A stretch of 64,000 nucleotides of DNA from Perilla frutescens (GCA_026008535.1 BRKX01000018.1:47051588-47115587), one strand, 5' to 3'. Shown: positions 11,501 through 23,214, numbered from the stretch's first letter. The notes: generated by a model not told the origin, from the sequence alone. Numbers and translations are program-made.

Positions 11501-14500
11501 TTTAAAAAAAATAGAGACATAAAATTCCGTCACTATTAATTGATTGTTAATTAGAGATGGAAAAATCCATTGTTAAAGGTCCTGTGTTCAATCCTTCGTT
11601 AGTCTGTCGGCAATTTATAAACAAACTATATTCCGTTGTTAAACGCTTTTTTTTTTTTTGTAGTATATGGTTTTTCTTGAATATCAAGAGGACCTACACT
11701 GTTGCATCTGTTTATAGGCCTATACTGTACTGGCTATGGGCCTATTCAAAATTTTCAAGCTTCTATACTGGCTATGCATCTATTTTCATATTCCTCGTAA
11801 GAGAATGGCATGCTCGATTATAAGTCCTATGACGTTTTTTAGCATTGTTAAGATGGAGTTGATTATATTATAGGTTTATCTCATATGTTACGTACTGATA
11901 ATATTATTGTGCATGTTCTAGCAATTCCTGTTAAGTGGTTGTCAGTTTTTCCGTTTCAGCTAGGACTTTTTTTTTTTTTTTTAATACAAGTTCGTTTGGT
12001 TTTGCTTTAGAAAAAGTAAAAATCAAAAATTTCATTACTGGTAGAAACCTCTTGGTTTGATAATATTTTTTGAGTTGGAAATGAGGGACTGATATTCCTA
12101 CCCTAATTTCTCAGATTTATAAAGAGGGAGCATCACTAATCTACCATGCTTGTGATTTATTTCTTATAAGTAATATCCCATTAGTAGCATATATTGTAAA
12201 TTTACAATTAAATTTACTATTCCTAATTTTACAATATTATTGTTTCAGGTCTTATTCCAAATGAGATCGGTCAACTTAAAAACTTGATACAACTGTCTAT
12301 ATCTTCTAACAAGTTGGTGGGCCCTTTACTGCCGAGCTTTTTTAACATGTCTTCGTTGGAATATATTTCCTTTACAAATAACGCACTGAATGGGACACTA
12401 CCAAGAGAAGTTGGGAATATGAAAGCGCTTAAAGAAATATACCTCGTCAACAATGCTCTGAGTGGTAAGATTACTACCTCCTCTGCAGCTTTAAGTTTGA
12501 TTTTAACCTAAAAATTATGTTGTAGAATATGAGTCAAACGCTTAAATCTTATATTTGATTTCTGTTTTTCTTCAGTTAATTGGTAATTTTCATCCATTAG
12601 TATAATAATAAAAACCTGTCGTTCGTTTTTAATTAGGCTCCTATAGTACTTGAGACGTGTAAGAGAGTCATATTTATAGGCATGCACTTCCACTACAAGA
12701 GCACTTGAGATCCTCGAATCTCATCCTGTGTGTGTCAATCGTGCACCAAATCTCAAAATTATTACTTTTTCTTTCATTTTTTCTTCGATTTTAATTTCTT
12801 TAGGTTTAGTATAATTTTACAATTTTATTTAGGGTTTATAATTATTTTTTAATATTTAATTTTCATTTTTTAGTTTTTTTTTTTATTTTTTTTACTCACA
12901 CACTCGATTTGTGGTGTTGAGGAGATTCGAACCCGTGACCTTTGGTCTCCAAGCAACCTCACTCCATCACTAGACCATCCCAGCGGGACAATTTTCATTT
13001 TTAAGTTAATATAATTATTTTTAGGGTTGATTATTCCACACTTAAGGAATATAATTTTTTAAATTTTTAATTTTTAGCAATAGATATTAATTATGATTAG
13101 TTATAATATAATAAATTTTATTTTTATAAAAAACATTATTAACAATATATAATTTTAATGTTGGCACATGATTGACACACAAAATTGGGAGTAGAGGATC
13201 TCTACTCCTACATAAGGGGTTTAATGTGTTTAAGGGCATTAATCTTGATTTGTGTAATCCCTAGGAGTCGGGTTATCTTTTCATCTCAACCACACATTTT
13301 ACATTGAAAATATAATCAAACAAACATATTTTTATTTTCCAAATCTGTACATTTATCATTTATCATAACAAAATTAAATCATTTATCATAACAAAATCAT
13401 TAGATTTTTTTAAAAATCAATACACCTGGTAAATTGAATTGAAAATAGTGAAAATTGGAAATTGATGTTGGCAATAAAAACAAACGAGCCCTTAACCTCT
13501 CCAAGTCGCACGGTACGTAAGATTAATGTGTTGCACGGCCTTATATAAATTTTATGCATATATAGGAATACACAATTTGTTTAGGATACCGACAAAACCA
13601 TTTATTTTGCATTTTTTTGAGCATTTTAGGCGTTCTAAATGTCCTTTTTAGTTGTTTTTGAGTCGAAGAGAACCTAGAAAGCGGTCAAGGGCATTTCACA
13701 AGTCGAATATGGCGAAAGAGACATTTTGCCTAATTATTCATGCATATCTCAACGCTATAAGTAGCACTTAGAGGCACTCGGGAACTTCTTCAACAATACC
13801 TTTCACTATCATTTTATCCAAAACTACACACATAAATAGCATGTAGCTCGTTTTATATACATATTTTTTATAATTAATTAAATGATCCTCCATGTGATGT
13901 CATCATTTTATAGGTGTTATTCCAAAAGAGATCGGCCAACTTAATAATTTAAATTCATTGTTCATGGGATCCAACAAGTTAATCGGCCCTCTGCCCCCAG
14001 CCATTTTCAACATGAAAGCACTTCGCTCGTTATCTCTTGAGAACAATGCTTTGACCGGTACGGTTCCTCTTCTTGCTTCGTGCAGCAAAAGCTCTTTCGT
14101 GATTTTCCTCTATTTGGATGACATTTTCTTCTTTTTGGGGTTCCATAATTCATTGATAGAAATTGAATCTTGTTTACAAAATCATATTAGATACGCGATC
14201 ACTTTTAAAATAGTAATATAAATGCCTTTCAAAAGTAATTTTTTGACTATAAGCTGCGCCAGGAATTCCTTTGCACTCAAACGCAGAATTCGAACTCCGT
14301 TGGAAAAAGTATTTTTATAATACTGAAAATTATCATTTTTAATGTCGTACACCATTGTACAAAAGAATTTTCCATTATAAAAATATAATTGGAAAACTAA
14401 ATCACAAATTAAAGGTAGTATAATAAATTAAAATTACCACCAACCTAAGAAGTTTAACTGTTATAAGTATGTCATTATGAGTGTGTTATATGAATCCTTC

Positions 14501-15872
14501 AGGTACACTTCCTGGAGAGTTGTTTACCCCTAATATTGAGATTATTTATCTCTCCAACAACTCATTTGAAGGTTTCATACCACTGGTCATTGAAAGATCC
14601 CAAAATTTGACATATCTTAACTTGGCCAAAAATCATCTGTCAGGTCCAATTCCTTCCATCATGGGAAATCTATCAAACTTGAAAACACTAATGCTCTACT
14701 CCAACAAATTCATTGGAGAGATTTCATCATCCATTTGCTACTTGAGATCTCTCCAATTCCTCCACCTATCCAATAACAGTTTGGAAGGATCAATTCCAAA
14801 GTGTTTAGGGGAGTTGAGCAAATCTTTGCAGGTTTTGCATTTGAAGGAAAATCGTCTCAGTGGCCTTATTCCACCAACATTTACAGAGGACTGTGCTCTC
14901 GAGTCCCTTAACTTGAATAGCAACCATTTGAAAGGAACATTACCACAATCCCTAGTGAATTGCAGGAAGTTGCAGGTTCTTGACATTGGAAACAATTATA
15001 TACAAGGCATATTTCCCTTCTGGATGGAGACATTTCATGAGCTTCGGGTCCTTGTTTTGAGATCCAATAGATTTAATGGTGCCATGGCATCACTCACTTC
15101 TCTGATTAATGTTCCATTTCCAAAGTTACAAGTGTTGGATATATCTCAAAATGAATTCACTGGTTCTCTTCCCAATAGATATTTGACTAAATTTCCAGCC
15201 ATGATGAATGCCAAGGAAAATATCACGGAAAAGAGAAATTGGTTCAAGAAATATGAGGAGTCGATAGTATTTGTTTTGAAAGGCTTGGAGCAGCCGGTGG
15301 AGAGAATATTGACAACCTTCACAACTATTGACATGTCTGATAACAAGTTTTCTGGAAGTATTCCTGAATCCATTGGAAAGATTAATTCATTGAGGTACTT
15401 GAATTTGTCTCATAATGATCTCACTGGCCATATACCACCATCTCTAGGAAATGTAAAAGCACTCGAATCATTGGATCTATCTTCGAACCATTTGTCTGGT
15501 GAAATTCCGTGGCAATTGACTACGTTGAATTTTCTCTCTACTTTAAATCTTTCGATGAATGATCTTGTTGGGCAGATACCTCAATCTGGCGGCCAGTTTC
15601 AAACATTTGATGATACCTCGTACATCGGAAACTCAGGATTATGCGGATTTCCATTGACTCGAAAATGTGAGCAATTTCCCACGTTGCCTCAAGAAAGTGA
15701 TTGTTGTAATTTTGTTGATGGGTTTACTTGGCAAGCTGTTGCTTTGGGATATGGATGTGGTTTTGTAGTAGGAGTTGTTTTGGGTTGTATAGTTTTTGAA
15801 TATGGGAGGCCTAAATGGTTGGTGAAATTATTTTTCAGAGTTCAGTACAAGGTGAAGAGAAACACTACATAA
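4974..15872 (+). CDS. LRR receptor-like protein, six exons
   Basis: Joining 4974-5595, 6543-6686, 7167-7310, 12249-12464, 13914-14057 and 14503-15872 gives an open frame of 879 residues plus stop. The N-terminus has a signal peptide (about 1-25), a capping region with the Cys pair in CNWVGVSC, then LRRs of the plant extracellular type (NxLSGxIPxxIG). The C-terminal third is a classic receptor-like protein. It has an island region with VLKGLEQPVERIL (about 680-700), four more LRRs, a closing cap with CGFPLTRKC, one membrane segment (about 831-857) and a tail of about 22 basic residues without kinase. Such proteins act at the plasma membrane and signal through co-receptor kinases (known for Cf/RLP families). 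The N-terminal part resembles subfamily XII LRR receptor kinases more than RLPs, so the protein looks chimeric. All introns are phase 1. Splice sites were placed by eye, and an unseen exon in the long third intron is possible. Confidence 0.8.
5661..5989. mobile_element. Foldback MITE, Mutator-like, in intron 1
   Basis: The 329-base element is almost entirely one large inverted repeat: it starts GAGTTAGAG and ends CTCGAACTC, and the arms pair through about 150 bases each. It is flanked by a perfect 10-base direct repeat caaagacttg (5651-5660 and 5990-5999). A 9-11 base duplication is the hallmark of Mutator-family transposition. Near the centre a block of about 28 bases containing 'ggccaattttctgcccgaac' is present twice in tandem. 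It encodes nothing. Confidence 0.85.
6285..6322. repeat. ATT/GTT triplet microsatellite
   Basis: A run of about four ATT triplets followed by about eight GTT triplets, in intron 1. Confidence 0.85.
6543..6686 (+). CDS. LRR gene exon 2 (two LRRs)
   Basis: 144 bases = exactly 48 codons, bounded by cacag| and |gtatat. It starts in phase 1 (G|DIPKEIYHLDKLEKLW) and ends with GNPLTG. It encodes two 24-residue LRRs. Confidence 0.8.
7167..7310 (+). CDS. LRR gene exon 3 (two LRRs)
   Basis: 144 bases between ccacag| and |gtatga, phase 1 at both ends. It encodes NIPKELCHLNNLEYL through LDNNALNG, two 24-residue LRRs. It has no ATG of its own and is easily missed by a plain open-frame scan. Confidence 0.8.
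7696..8001 (-). repeat. Left LTR of the small gag element
   Basis: 306 bases, TG...CA, preceded by target duplication GTCCA. It is the 3' LTR when the element is read on the minus strand. Confidence 0.9.
8043..9240 (-). pseudogene. Broken gag of the small LTR element
   Basis: Minus-strand frames carry a coiled-coil-like N-terminus (about 9240-9070), then the gag core. The core has IEFQSVDGTDPIAWLAQAE and FTRELVERFGD (about 8950-8690), and continues in another frame with GSLEDYLTLFEERVAQLP and LSPEQYLGSF (about 8660-8550). This order matches the gag domain of plant Ty3 elements. At least one stop (between 8670 and 8666) and frame changes break it. The end near 8000 reads LEDKVVLRRKQL, like the junction where the pol part has been lost. 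Confidence 0.75.
9251..9556 (-). repeat. Right LTR of the small gag element
   Basis: 306 bases, TG...CA, followed by GTCCA. It is the 5' LTR when the element is read on the minus strand. The adjoining bases to its left (minus strand atttggtgcggtgaacg) are where a primer-binding site should be; I could not assign the tRNA. Confidence 0.9.
9770..10335. repeat. Foldback repeat in intron 3
   Basis: The left part contains 'gatatgtttcgactttttgg' and then 'ttccaaaactaatcgga' (about 9870-9910). The right part contains the inverse complement with few changes (about 10270-10320). Both arms are rich in 'ttttggtcc' and 'tcccaa' runs. It looks like a non-coding inverted-repeat transposon; I did not find a clean target duplication. 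Confidence 0.55.
10530..11640. repeat. AT-rich block with repeated 'ccgtc(g)cta' motifs
   Basis: Short motifs of the type 'gatggaa..ttccgtc' and 'gtcactaatta' recur in both orientations (for example about 10545, 10640, 11370, 11440, 11530, 11560). Clustered inverted short motifs are typical of the sub-terminal regions of plant DNA transposons, but no terminal repeats or coding capacity could be fixed. Confidence 0.35.
12249..12464 (+). CDS. LRR gene exon 4 (three LRRs)
   Basis: 216 bases = 72 codons = three 24-residue LRRs. It is bounded by tttcag| and |gtaaga with phase 1 at both ends, running from LIPNEIGQLKNLIQL to NNALSG. Confidence 0.85.
12871..12989 (-). mobile_element. tRNA-derived SINE in intron 4
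   Basis: On the minus strand the element starts gtcccgctgggatgg. It has an A-box-like tggtctagtga (12967-12977) and a B box gggttcgaatc (12924-12934), the internal RNA polymerase III promoter of tRNA-derived SINEs, and ends in an A-rich tail (about 12871-12890). A perfect 13-base direct repeat aattttcattttt flanks it (12858-12870 and 12990-13002), the signature of LINE-mediated insertion. Length about 119 bases. Confidence 0.85.
13914..14057 (+). CDS. LRR gene exon 5 (two LRRs)
   Basis: 144 bases between ttatag| and |gtacgg, phase 1 at both ends. It runs from VIPKEIGQLNNLNSL to ENNALTG and is very close in sequence to exon 4, consistent with exon duplication. Confidence 0.82.
14503..15872 (+). 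CDS. LRR gene exon 6 (C-terminal LRRs, membrane segment, stop)
   Basis: It begins after tccttcag| in phase 1 and runs 455 codons to a stop at 15870-15872. It carries about 15 LRRs interrupted by the island region, the C-terminal Cys cap, the hydrophobic segment ALGYGCGFVVGVVLGCIVF and a short basic tail. This single large exon is the RLP-type part of the protein. A few hundred bases of probable 3' UTR follow. Confidence 0.9.
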
Positions 15873-17559
15873 TATATGCCACAACCTAGAACTCGATTCA
15901 AGGTCAAGACCAAATAGATGATCCTAATATTATATATATTCAGAATTAAATAAGAAATACTATTGTGGTTTAAGAGAGACTTGTATGTTAATTGAGATCA
16001 ATGTATAAGAAACATGTGTAGAGTGGCATTTTCTCTCATGTATATATAGATGTTAAATATAGTTTTGTATATATCCAAATTCTGGAAATACAACACAGAA
16101 AATACTCCAATATTTGAGCTCATTTCTTCCTCTCTCTCATGGAGATTTACATTTCATGTGAAAACTCTAGCGTGAGATGAAATATCAACACTATCAAGAT
16201 AAAGTTCTTTATGCCCTACTCGATTTTGAAGAAGCATCTTCTGGCTGGGAAAAACCTCTAATATCCGAAAGTGGTGTGTGCTGTAATCTTTGTGAGTTCT
16301 GAGAAGTGTGTGTTGTAATCTTACAAATGAGTTTTGTTGATGTTTTTTCGTATCTATCTAAAGAGGATTTTGGTGTTTTTTGTGACTTCATTCTATTTTT
16401 CTACAATACTTTATGAGAAAAGTACAGAATCTTGAAATTAATGATTCTCACATAATCACATAATTGATAGGAAATTGTTTACTTTTCTCCATTATTAAAT
16501 CTGTAAGTGCGTTGATGAATTTCTTGAGAAGAATAGAAACTGATATTTTACCTCCTTGATTTTTCTTTCTACTCTCTATCTTTCGTGATGGCTAGAGTTT
16601 TTAGAGAATATCCTTTATAGTAGGAAGTGGACCTAATTTTGCGGTAATGAACTTTTATTCCCCATAAGCCTGTTATTACGATCAAAGAGCATATATATTA
16701 AAATTGCTCTATATTAACTCAGATATAATATAGTCCTTATTTATTTATTTATTAGTCCTTAGTAAGTCACATAACTTTACATGAGACATAAATAATGTTA
16801 CACACCCCTACTTGGCTCATATGATGTTACTTAACATCATGGACAAAATAAATAAATAAATTAATTAAACTGACATAATGCACATATAAATGATTAAACA
16901 TTTTACTTCATTGGGTTTATCATAATTTCATAATTAAAAATAGGAACTAATTAGACTCGATTGACACACATACACGATTGACATAGTCCCTTTCATGTAT
17001 TCCGAACTAATCTTTTCCTTAATACGCAGGGTCGACCCTAAGATTTCGAATGCGTGTGTGATCATTAAAAATAGTCCCCCTACTTATTTTAATCTATACC
17101 TATATAAAAAGTATGGATGTTTCTTACAAAATATGAGCTGTCTATTATGTCCACAATTTGCACTTAATTTAAGGGTAAAAAAGTAATATAATATATTATA
17201 ATTTTTTTGTAAATATAATATATTATATTTATTTCAATAGTTTTGTTATAATTGAACTCTATTACATAAAATTATCCCTAATAATTGAAATCTACTACAT
17301 AAAATTATCCATAATATAAAATATTATAAATAATATATTTTTTCATAATATAATATATTATATTTATTTCAATAGTTTCGTTATAATTAAGCTCTAATGT
17401 ATAAAATTATCCCTAATATAAAATATTAAAAATAATTAGTTGTAAATATAATATATTATATTTATTTAATTTCTTATAAAATATGATTTGTCTATTATAT
17501 CCATAAATATGCACTTAATTTAAGGATAGTAATATACTATATTATATAATTAATCATCA

Positions 17560-18225
17560 TATTAATTTTCCACCAATTATTTCTCTATCATGTCAACCAC
17601 GACAAACAAGAAAGAAAATAAAAAGTATAATCCCACAACAATATAATGTATTAGATAATTAATTCAATAGAATTGTAGTATTATAATTTTTCATTCACAC
17701 ACATGAATTAATTCTCCATCAATTACATCATCTATATAAATTACATCCGAATGAAGAGATTGAAAAATAAAAACTTGAATTTATAGAAAGATTATAAACT
17801 AAGTCGATAATGTTTGAGAAGTTATCTATCAAAAATCAAGAATTTCTTCTTCATCAATCATTCTATATTTCATTATTCACATGTAATATATTATATTTAT
17901 TTCAATAATATTTTACTATTACAATTCTTCATCCACATCAATTAATTTTCCACCAATTATTTCTGCATCATATTAGTCATATCAAACAAGAAAAAAAATA
18001 TATATATAGAATTAATTCTCCACATATAACATATTTTATTTTATAATTTAAATATTATTTCAATAGAATTGTACTATTGCATAGTTTATACATATTGCAT
18101 CCCTATGAAGAGATTGAAAAATAAAAACTTAAATTTATGCAAAGATTATAAATTAACCTCATTGTTCTTAAGAAGTTATCTGTCAATATTCAAGAATTAC
18201 ATCTTCGTCAATCATTAATGTGGGG
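17560..18225. repeat. Diverged tandem duplication, unit about 355-380 bases
   Basis: 'aattttccaccaattatttct' occurs at about 17565 and 17945, and 'gaagagattgaaaaataaaa' at about 17752 and 18107, followed in both cases by a matching 'agaagttatct...caagaatt' stretch. The whole unit is therefore present twice in tandem with moderate divergence. Confidence 0.75.
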
Positions 18226-18343
18226 AAAAAGATAAGATGATCAATTGGAATGACTTTCTATCAGTGATTTGATTTATTTAATATAAGCTATTTAAGTAGT
18301 TTTTAATAGAAAACCTGTAATTTTAGTTGTAGCAACTATATTG

Positions 18344-18366
18344 TCTGTGTGTGTGTGTGTGTGTGT
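18344..18366. repeat. (GT)n microsatellite
   Basis: Roughly eleven GT units in a row. Confidence 0.9.
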
Positions 18367-19961
18367 TCTGAATCATGTTATATGGTATGAAAGAAAATTG
18401 AAAAAAAAAATGGTTCCATATTGTATATAACCAAAATGCTAAGTTTTAATTTATTCCTTGAAATTTATGTGTTCATTCTCATTCATATGATTATATGTAG
18501 TTTCAATTAAATTTATTGAAACTAAATTTCAACTTTTTTATTTATTGTCAGTCTCGAATAATATTGACTACACGAACAAGACATGTAGATGATATATGTT
18601 GAACTATTAAAAAATATATCTATTAATGTGAAGAACACCTAAAAAAAATCAATGATGAAGATAAATATAAGAATTGATTAATGTAGCAATATTTGGGATC
18701 TCTATTTTAAAAGTTGCTAGACAAAGTTTTAAAGATATGGTTAATTGTAAAAAAAAAAAAAATCACCAACTTTAAACGAATTTAAAATTTATACATTGCT
18801 TTTAAAATATTACAATAATAAATCGTTGATTGGAAAAATAAATTTTAAATTTTGGTTCAAATGTTATGTTTTTCTAGCTTATTAATTTATAATTTGAGAA
18901 ATTTAGAATATTGGTTGGTTTGATAATTATATGTAACATATTTTATATTAGATTATTCAGTTAATTAATAATAGTTAATTAAATATGTGGTGGGAGAAAT
19001 GAATATTGCACAATTTTTTAGAATATGGATTATGTTGACTACCCATAATCATGTGACTGGGAATGAACATGGTCCAATTACTCATAATAAAGTTGAAATA
19101 GAAGAATTGAATATTTTCCACTTAGATTGAACTACTAATTATTTAACATAGATTCTCAAACTATTTAGCTAAACATAATATAGAACAATAATATAATACG
19201 TAGTTATATGTACATTAGGATTTTGTTTAGAATGATATATATTATGTGTTGTGGTTAAATGAGATGATTAAACTCCTCGAGTGAAAGGAATGATATATAT
19301 TGTACTACTAATTAAATTAGTTAGTCATTGAATCAAGAATTATAACTGCCAATCAAATTATATTTTTCTTAAAAATAATTGTAAAATATATTGAACATGA
19401 ACCCCTTGAACACAATATATCACAACAAAATATTAACCAAACTTTGAAATTTTATCATTTCTTTATCATTGAGCAACATATGTTGCTATAATAATAAAGT
19501 TATATATATATATATATATATATATCTTTAAACATATGATATTTATATATTCAAACCCATTTTAATTTAGTTAAGTTATTTTTAGTTTTATTTGTACAAT
19601 GTAATCATTTATATTTCAATAAAAAATATAGTATTAAATGTATGTTTGGATAAAATACACACAAAAAAGTTAATATTTTGCGACATGTGTAATAATTAAA
19701 ATAGTTCAATTGATTCAGTGTATCGTGATATCATATGTAAATTAATTGATAACATAGAGGGGTTAAAAATATAATTTACTTTTGAGATAAACTATATTAA
19801 TTGATGTGCGATAAGGTGTTTTGTCATGATAGTAAAAAAACATATAATTAATAATATTCTGAACTCATTAACTATTTAAATTATTTCAGTAAGTTTAATT
19901 AACTTTTAAACCTCCTAAGCTTCACTACCTGCATGAACACAGATAGATTACTTTAACAAAA

Positions 19962-20718
19962 TGATTTGCATAACTTGAATTGTCAAAACTTGCCCACTGA
20001 GTGCATTAGTACTCAGCCCAAATCTTTTCAAATATTTTCAGGTCAGTAGGCTGGACCGTGGAGGTGACGAGGCTGAGATATGGGCTATTATGATTTATAT
20101 ATTTTTCTGCTGTCCCTTTTTGTTAGTATTGTGTTAAGAATTGAGCTTTCGTACTTTTCGTATTCTTTTGCTAAATGCTAAGAACACTGATCTTGGTATT
20201 TTATTGATATGATTCTGCTTATCTGATTCTGAACATTTGTAGACTTCCTAGTTAACATGTATCATATGTTTAGCTATATAATTATTTCAAGGGGAGGAAG
20301 CCCGTCTTTCGTTATGTCTATTTGATCATTCATTTTGGCCTATGGAAGGGCTTCATTTGTTCAGTATATTGGTGTCTATTTCTTTTGTCGACCTATGAAT
20401 GGGTCTATTGATTGTTGGTATCTGGTTATTTGTTTCTGTTTGGCCTATGAAAGGGCTTATTGAATTGTTATAGCTTCCATTCTTCTCTTATAAGCTGTTA
20501 TAAACGGGGATTCGCTCTAGTTACAGAGGTTATGCTGTCTAATTTTCCGGAAGGCATAACCTATCTTTGGCATACTCGGTTGTTAAATTTTATTCCAAAC
20601 ATTAATCCTTTTGGATTATCACCCCGTCGTTAATTAAATTACCCCATTTCTTTCCCGCTTCTTAATTTCCACCCCCGTGGCGTCCATTTCCACGGTCTTT
20701 CGGGACCGGGGTGCTACA
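19962..20718 (-). mobile_element. Probable solo LTR or LTR fragment
   Basis: Read on the minus strand it starts TGTAGCACCCCGGTCCCG, a typical start of plant Ty3 LTRs, and ends ...GCAAATCA. The composition is clearly less AT-rich than its surroundings. The flanks are caaaa on the left (19957-19961), and caaaa again on the right if the terminal CA is counted as part of the repeat (20717-20721). The exact end and target duplication are therefore ambiguous. No coding region belongs to it. Confidence 0.55.
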
Positions 20719-21719
20719 AAAATAGCATTATGGGCTATCAATTAAATCATTACTATAGCACTACAATAACATTACCAACTCTCAATTAAAGCATCAATAC
20801 CACACAAAATAGCATTATCAACTATCAATTAAAGTATCTCATAATCAACCTAAATACATCATAGTTTTAAAATGAAAAAATAAGACATACTAATTGCTAC
20901 CTATGATGCTCATGATCAATGTGTTTCTTCAGTATATTAATATTCTCCTAAAAAAGCATAAAAGAAAATATGTTCACCACAAAAACCAAATCAAAAGCAT
21001 TGTTACACATAAAAAAAGCATTACATTAATAAAATAAAGCATGTTGGATGTCACACAAGACACTTTCATACAACCTAATTAAACATAAATTAATCAAATA
21101 ATAATAAAAAATATGAAATTCGATAAAATATTAATTTTTTTGGAACACTTTAATTTGCTATGAATCATATACAAAAAAAGGAATTAAAACAGAGCTTCTC
21201 CAATAAATAAAATTAAAGCATAATTTTTCCAAATCATTCAATGAAGCATTACCAACCACAAAATAAGCACTCATATTTTGGAAGAAAAATTGATACCAGA
21301 CAAATACCTACACTCTTAACATATAACATGTCATTTTATTTCTTTAAATAATATTCAATAGCTTAAATAAAGCATTGTGAAATGAAAAAAAAAAGCATCA
21401 ACAAGAAATTAAAGCAATATAAAAAAAAAAACACAAAACATAATTAATAAAGCAAGTTATAATAAAAAAATGGATTGAATGGGTGGACGGTTTTTTTAAT
21501 TGAATTAATTACTCAAATTAGTTAGCATGATTTACGCATAGTAAAGATATGAGAATTATAATGGGACAAATTAACCCTTTAAGGTTAAATCCACATTTAA
21601 ATAAATAGCATTAATCATTTAATTCAAATAAATTGTAGACCATCTAAATATCAAGATTAACGGACACGATTAATCCCTAAATTATACACTAGAGATATGT
21701 ATGCATGATAATCCTACCC

Positions 21720-21758
<39 letters not shown>

Positions 21759-21769
21759 TTTTTTAATTG
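20719..21769. other. AT-rich stretch with recurrent 'aaagcatta' motifs
   Basis: Between about 20730 and 21450 short motifs like 'aaagcat' and 'tagcattat' recur many times in irregular spacing, in otherwise AT-rich DNA. There is no coding region. It may be a decayed non-coding repeat; nothing more can be supported. Confidence 0.4.
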
Positions 21770-21774
21770 ACTAC

Positions 21775-23199
21775 TGGTGCGTCGTTTTTCACCAAAAATA
21801 AATGTTCCGACTTTCGTCGTCAAGCCCACACCGCAGAGTACAGCGGCGAGCAGGATCGTCTCCCAAAGGACCGGCGAGAATTACTCTTGACTTTCAGTCT
21901 GCGTGCCCAAACTTCCAGAATCGCGTGAATTATATAACAAAATAAATTGAAAAATCAAATAACCAACTAAAGTAAATATTTATGCAAACGAACTGATTTA
22001 AACCAATGACAAAAAGGATATTCCGGATCCAACGAACTCCACTCCACTTATAACACCGATCACAGATGCAGGAATTAATTAATCAAAACATACAAATCAG
22101 TTATAGTCACCGAAGACGCTTCTGACATGACCTCATCTCTCCATACTGTTTCGATAATTAAGAAGACGCTTCATTAATTACTTCCCTAATCGACTGATAA
22201 CTGTAAGAGACGCTCTATAAGTTTAATGAGCCGACAGCAATGAGCACGAGAAAGACCCGATTCTTAACTTACAGACTCTGACGCAGGACTGTAAAATTAA
22301 CTTTGTTATTCCCCTAGTTATTTGAGCAACCGTTTTACCACTGATTAAACCTAAACCACGATTACGTATGGCCGATTTAATTGGCTAGTAATTAATCACG
22401 ACCTACCAAATATTTGCAACTACTCGATAGACTTAGAATAATTAACGAGCCGAATTCCAAGAATAACAGATACATGCATCAATTAATTATGAACAAACAA
22501 TTAGATCTCACAGTTATATAAGCGGAGCTTCGTCGTTGTCACCAGAATACGAGTAATTTAGCTACTTTGCATGCTGGAATCGAACAATAATAAATCGTGT
22601 AATTGTGCGATGATGATATCGATAAGAAGAAGAAAATAAAACTGGATTAAACTGATCGCTGCCTTCGTTCCTTGTTCCTAGCGTGCGTGATGATAGAAAA
22701 TAAACTAGATACCTAATATATATTTACAATCCATAAAAGATAAAGTCTCTAATAGGAAATAAGATCTTAATCTAGGTAAATCCCATGCAAAATACTTTTA
22801 GAGGCGGTGGAGAGGGATTTCCGCGTCCAGGTTCGGGCGTGGGCCGAGAACTGGGCCCAGCAAGCCCAAAATGTGTTCTGGACTGGGCCTCCAGAAACTT
22901 GTCTCGATCATCCAGCTGCATGCCCTTGCAGCTTGCCCTGCTCGAACTGCTTCCTTTTCTTTACTTGTATCTTCTCATCTGAATCCCTTTCTTTTCGAAG
23001 TACAAAAACGAGAATCAATGAAATATCTCTTTGATTGAAAGAATTGCAACAAAACCCTGCCTCTTTTCTCCATTTTGCACCATGTCCCTACACAACTTAA
23101 CAACATATCAAAGCACCAAAATACACAAATATAGGATAAACAATAAGGAGAAAAGGCACCAAAAAGTCGTGATAATAACAAGTAGAATATGTCCTATCA
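21775..23199 (-). repeat. Left LTR of the gag-protease element (3' LTR)
   Basis: 1425 bases. Compared with the right LTR it differs by scattered substitutions and has a net 67 extra bases near 22976-23045. Confidence 0.92.
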
Positions 23200-23214
23200 A
23201 ATCCCCCCACACTT
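23200..23214 (-). other. Polypurine tract of the gag-protease element
   Basis: The minus strand reads ttaagtgtggggggatt directly before the 3' LTR, the usual position and composition of the second-strand primer. Confidence 0.75.

Larger units (their letters stand above)
7311..12248 (+). other. Intron 3 of the LRR gene (4.9 kb, transposon-rich)
   Basis: By far the longest intron. It contains a complete small LTR element (7696-9556), a foldback repeat (about 9770-10335) and an AT-rich block with recurring 'ccgtcactaa'-type motifs. The remaining sequence (about 11640-12240) holds nothing I recognise. An LRR exon hidden here was looked for by its standard start (xIPxEI) and not found. Confidence 0.7.
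15873..18900. other. 3' flank of the LRR gene and AT-rich intergenic DNA
   Basis: The first 200-300 bases are probable 3' UTR (A-rich signals such as 'attaaataagaaat' near 15946). Beyond that the DNA is AT-rich with repeated 'taatatattatatttatttcaatag' blocks (about 17200-17470, 17880-17910), a local duplication (17560-18225) and a GT microsatellite. No gene was found. Confidence 0.6.
18980..21774 (+). repeat. Copy B of the diverged duplicated segment (left part)
   Basis: About 19235-19905 aligns with about 40-720 in the same orientation. An additional partial match to that region precedes it (about 18985-19140). Continuity with copy A is lost from about 19910, where an LTR-like insert begins, and resumes at about 21740. 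The segment is then cut at ACTAC by the LTR element 21775-29336 and continues at 29342-29416. Confidence 0.7.

Noticed and set aside
11557..11823. 88-residue plus-strand frame in intron 3
   Set aside because: No signal peptide, family motif or codon pattern; it lies in a repeat-rich intron.
12690..12702. 'cactacaaga' as a CACTA transposon end
   Set aside because: No matching inverted end and no 3-base duplication could be found.
16209..17186. Two 60-residue frames downstream of the LRR gene
   Set aside because: Short, no features, in AT-rich non-coding DNA.
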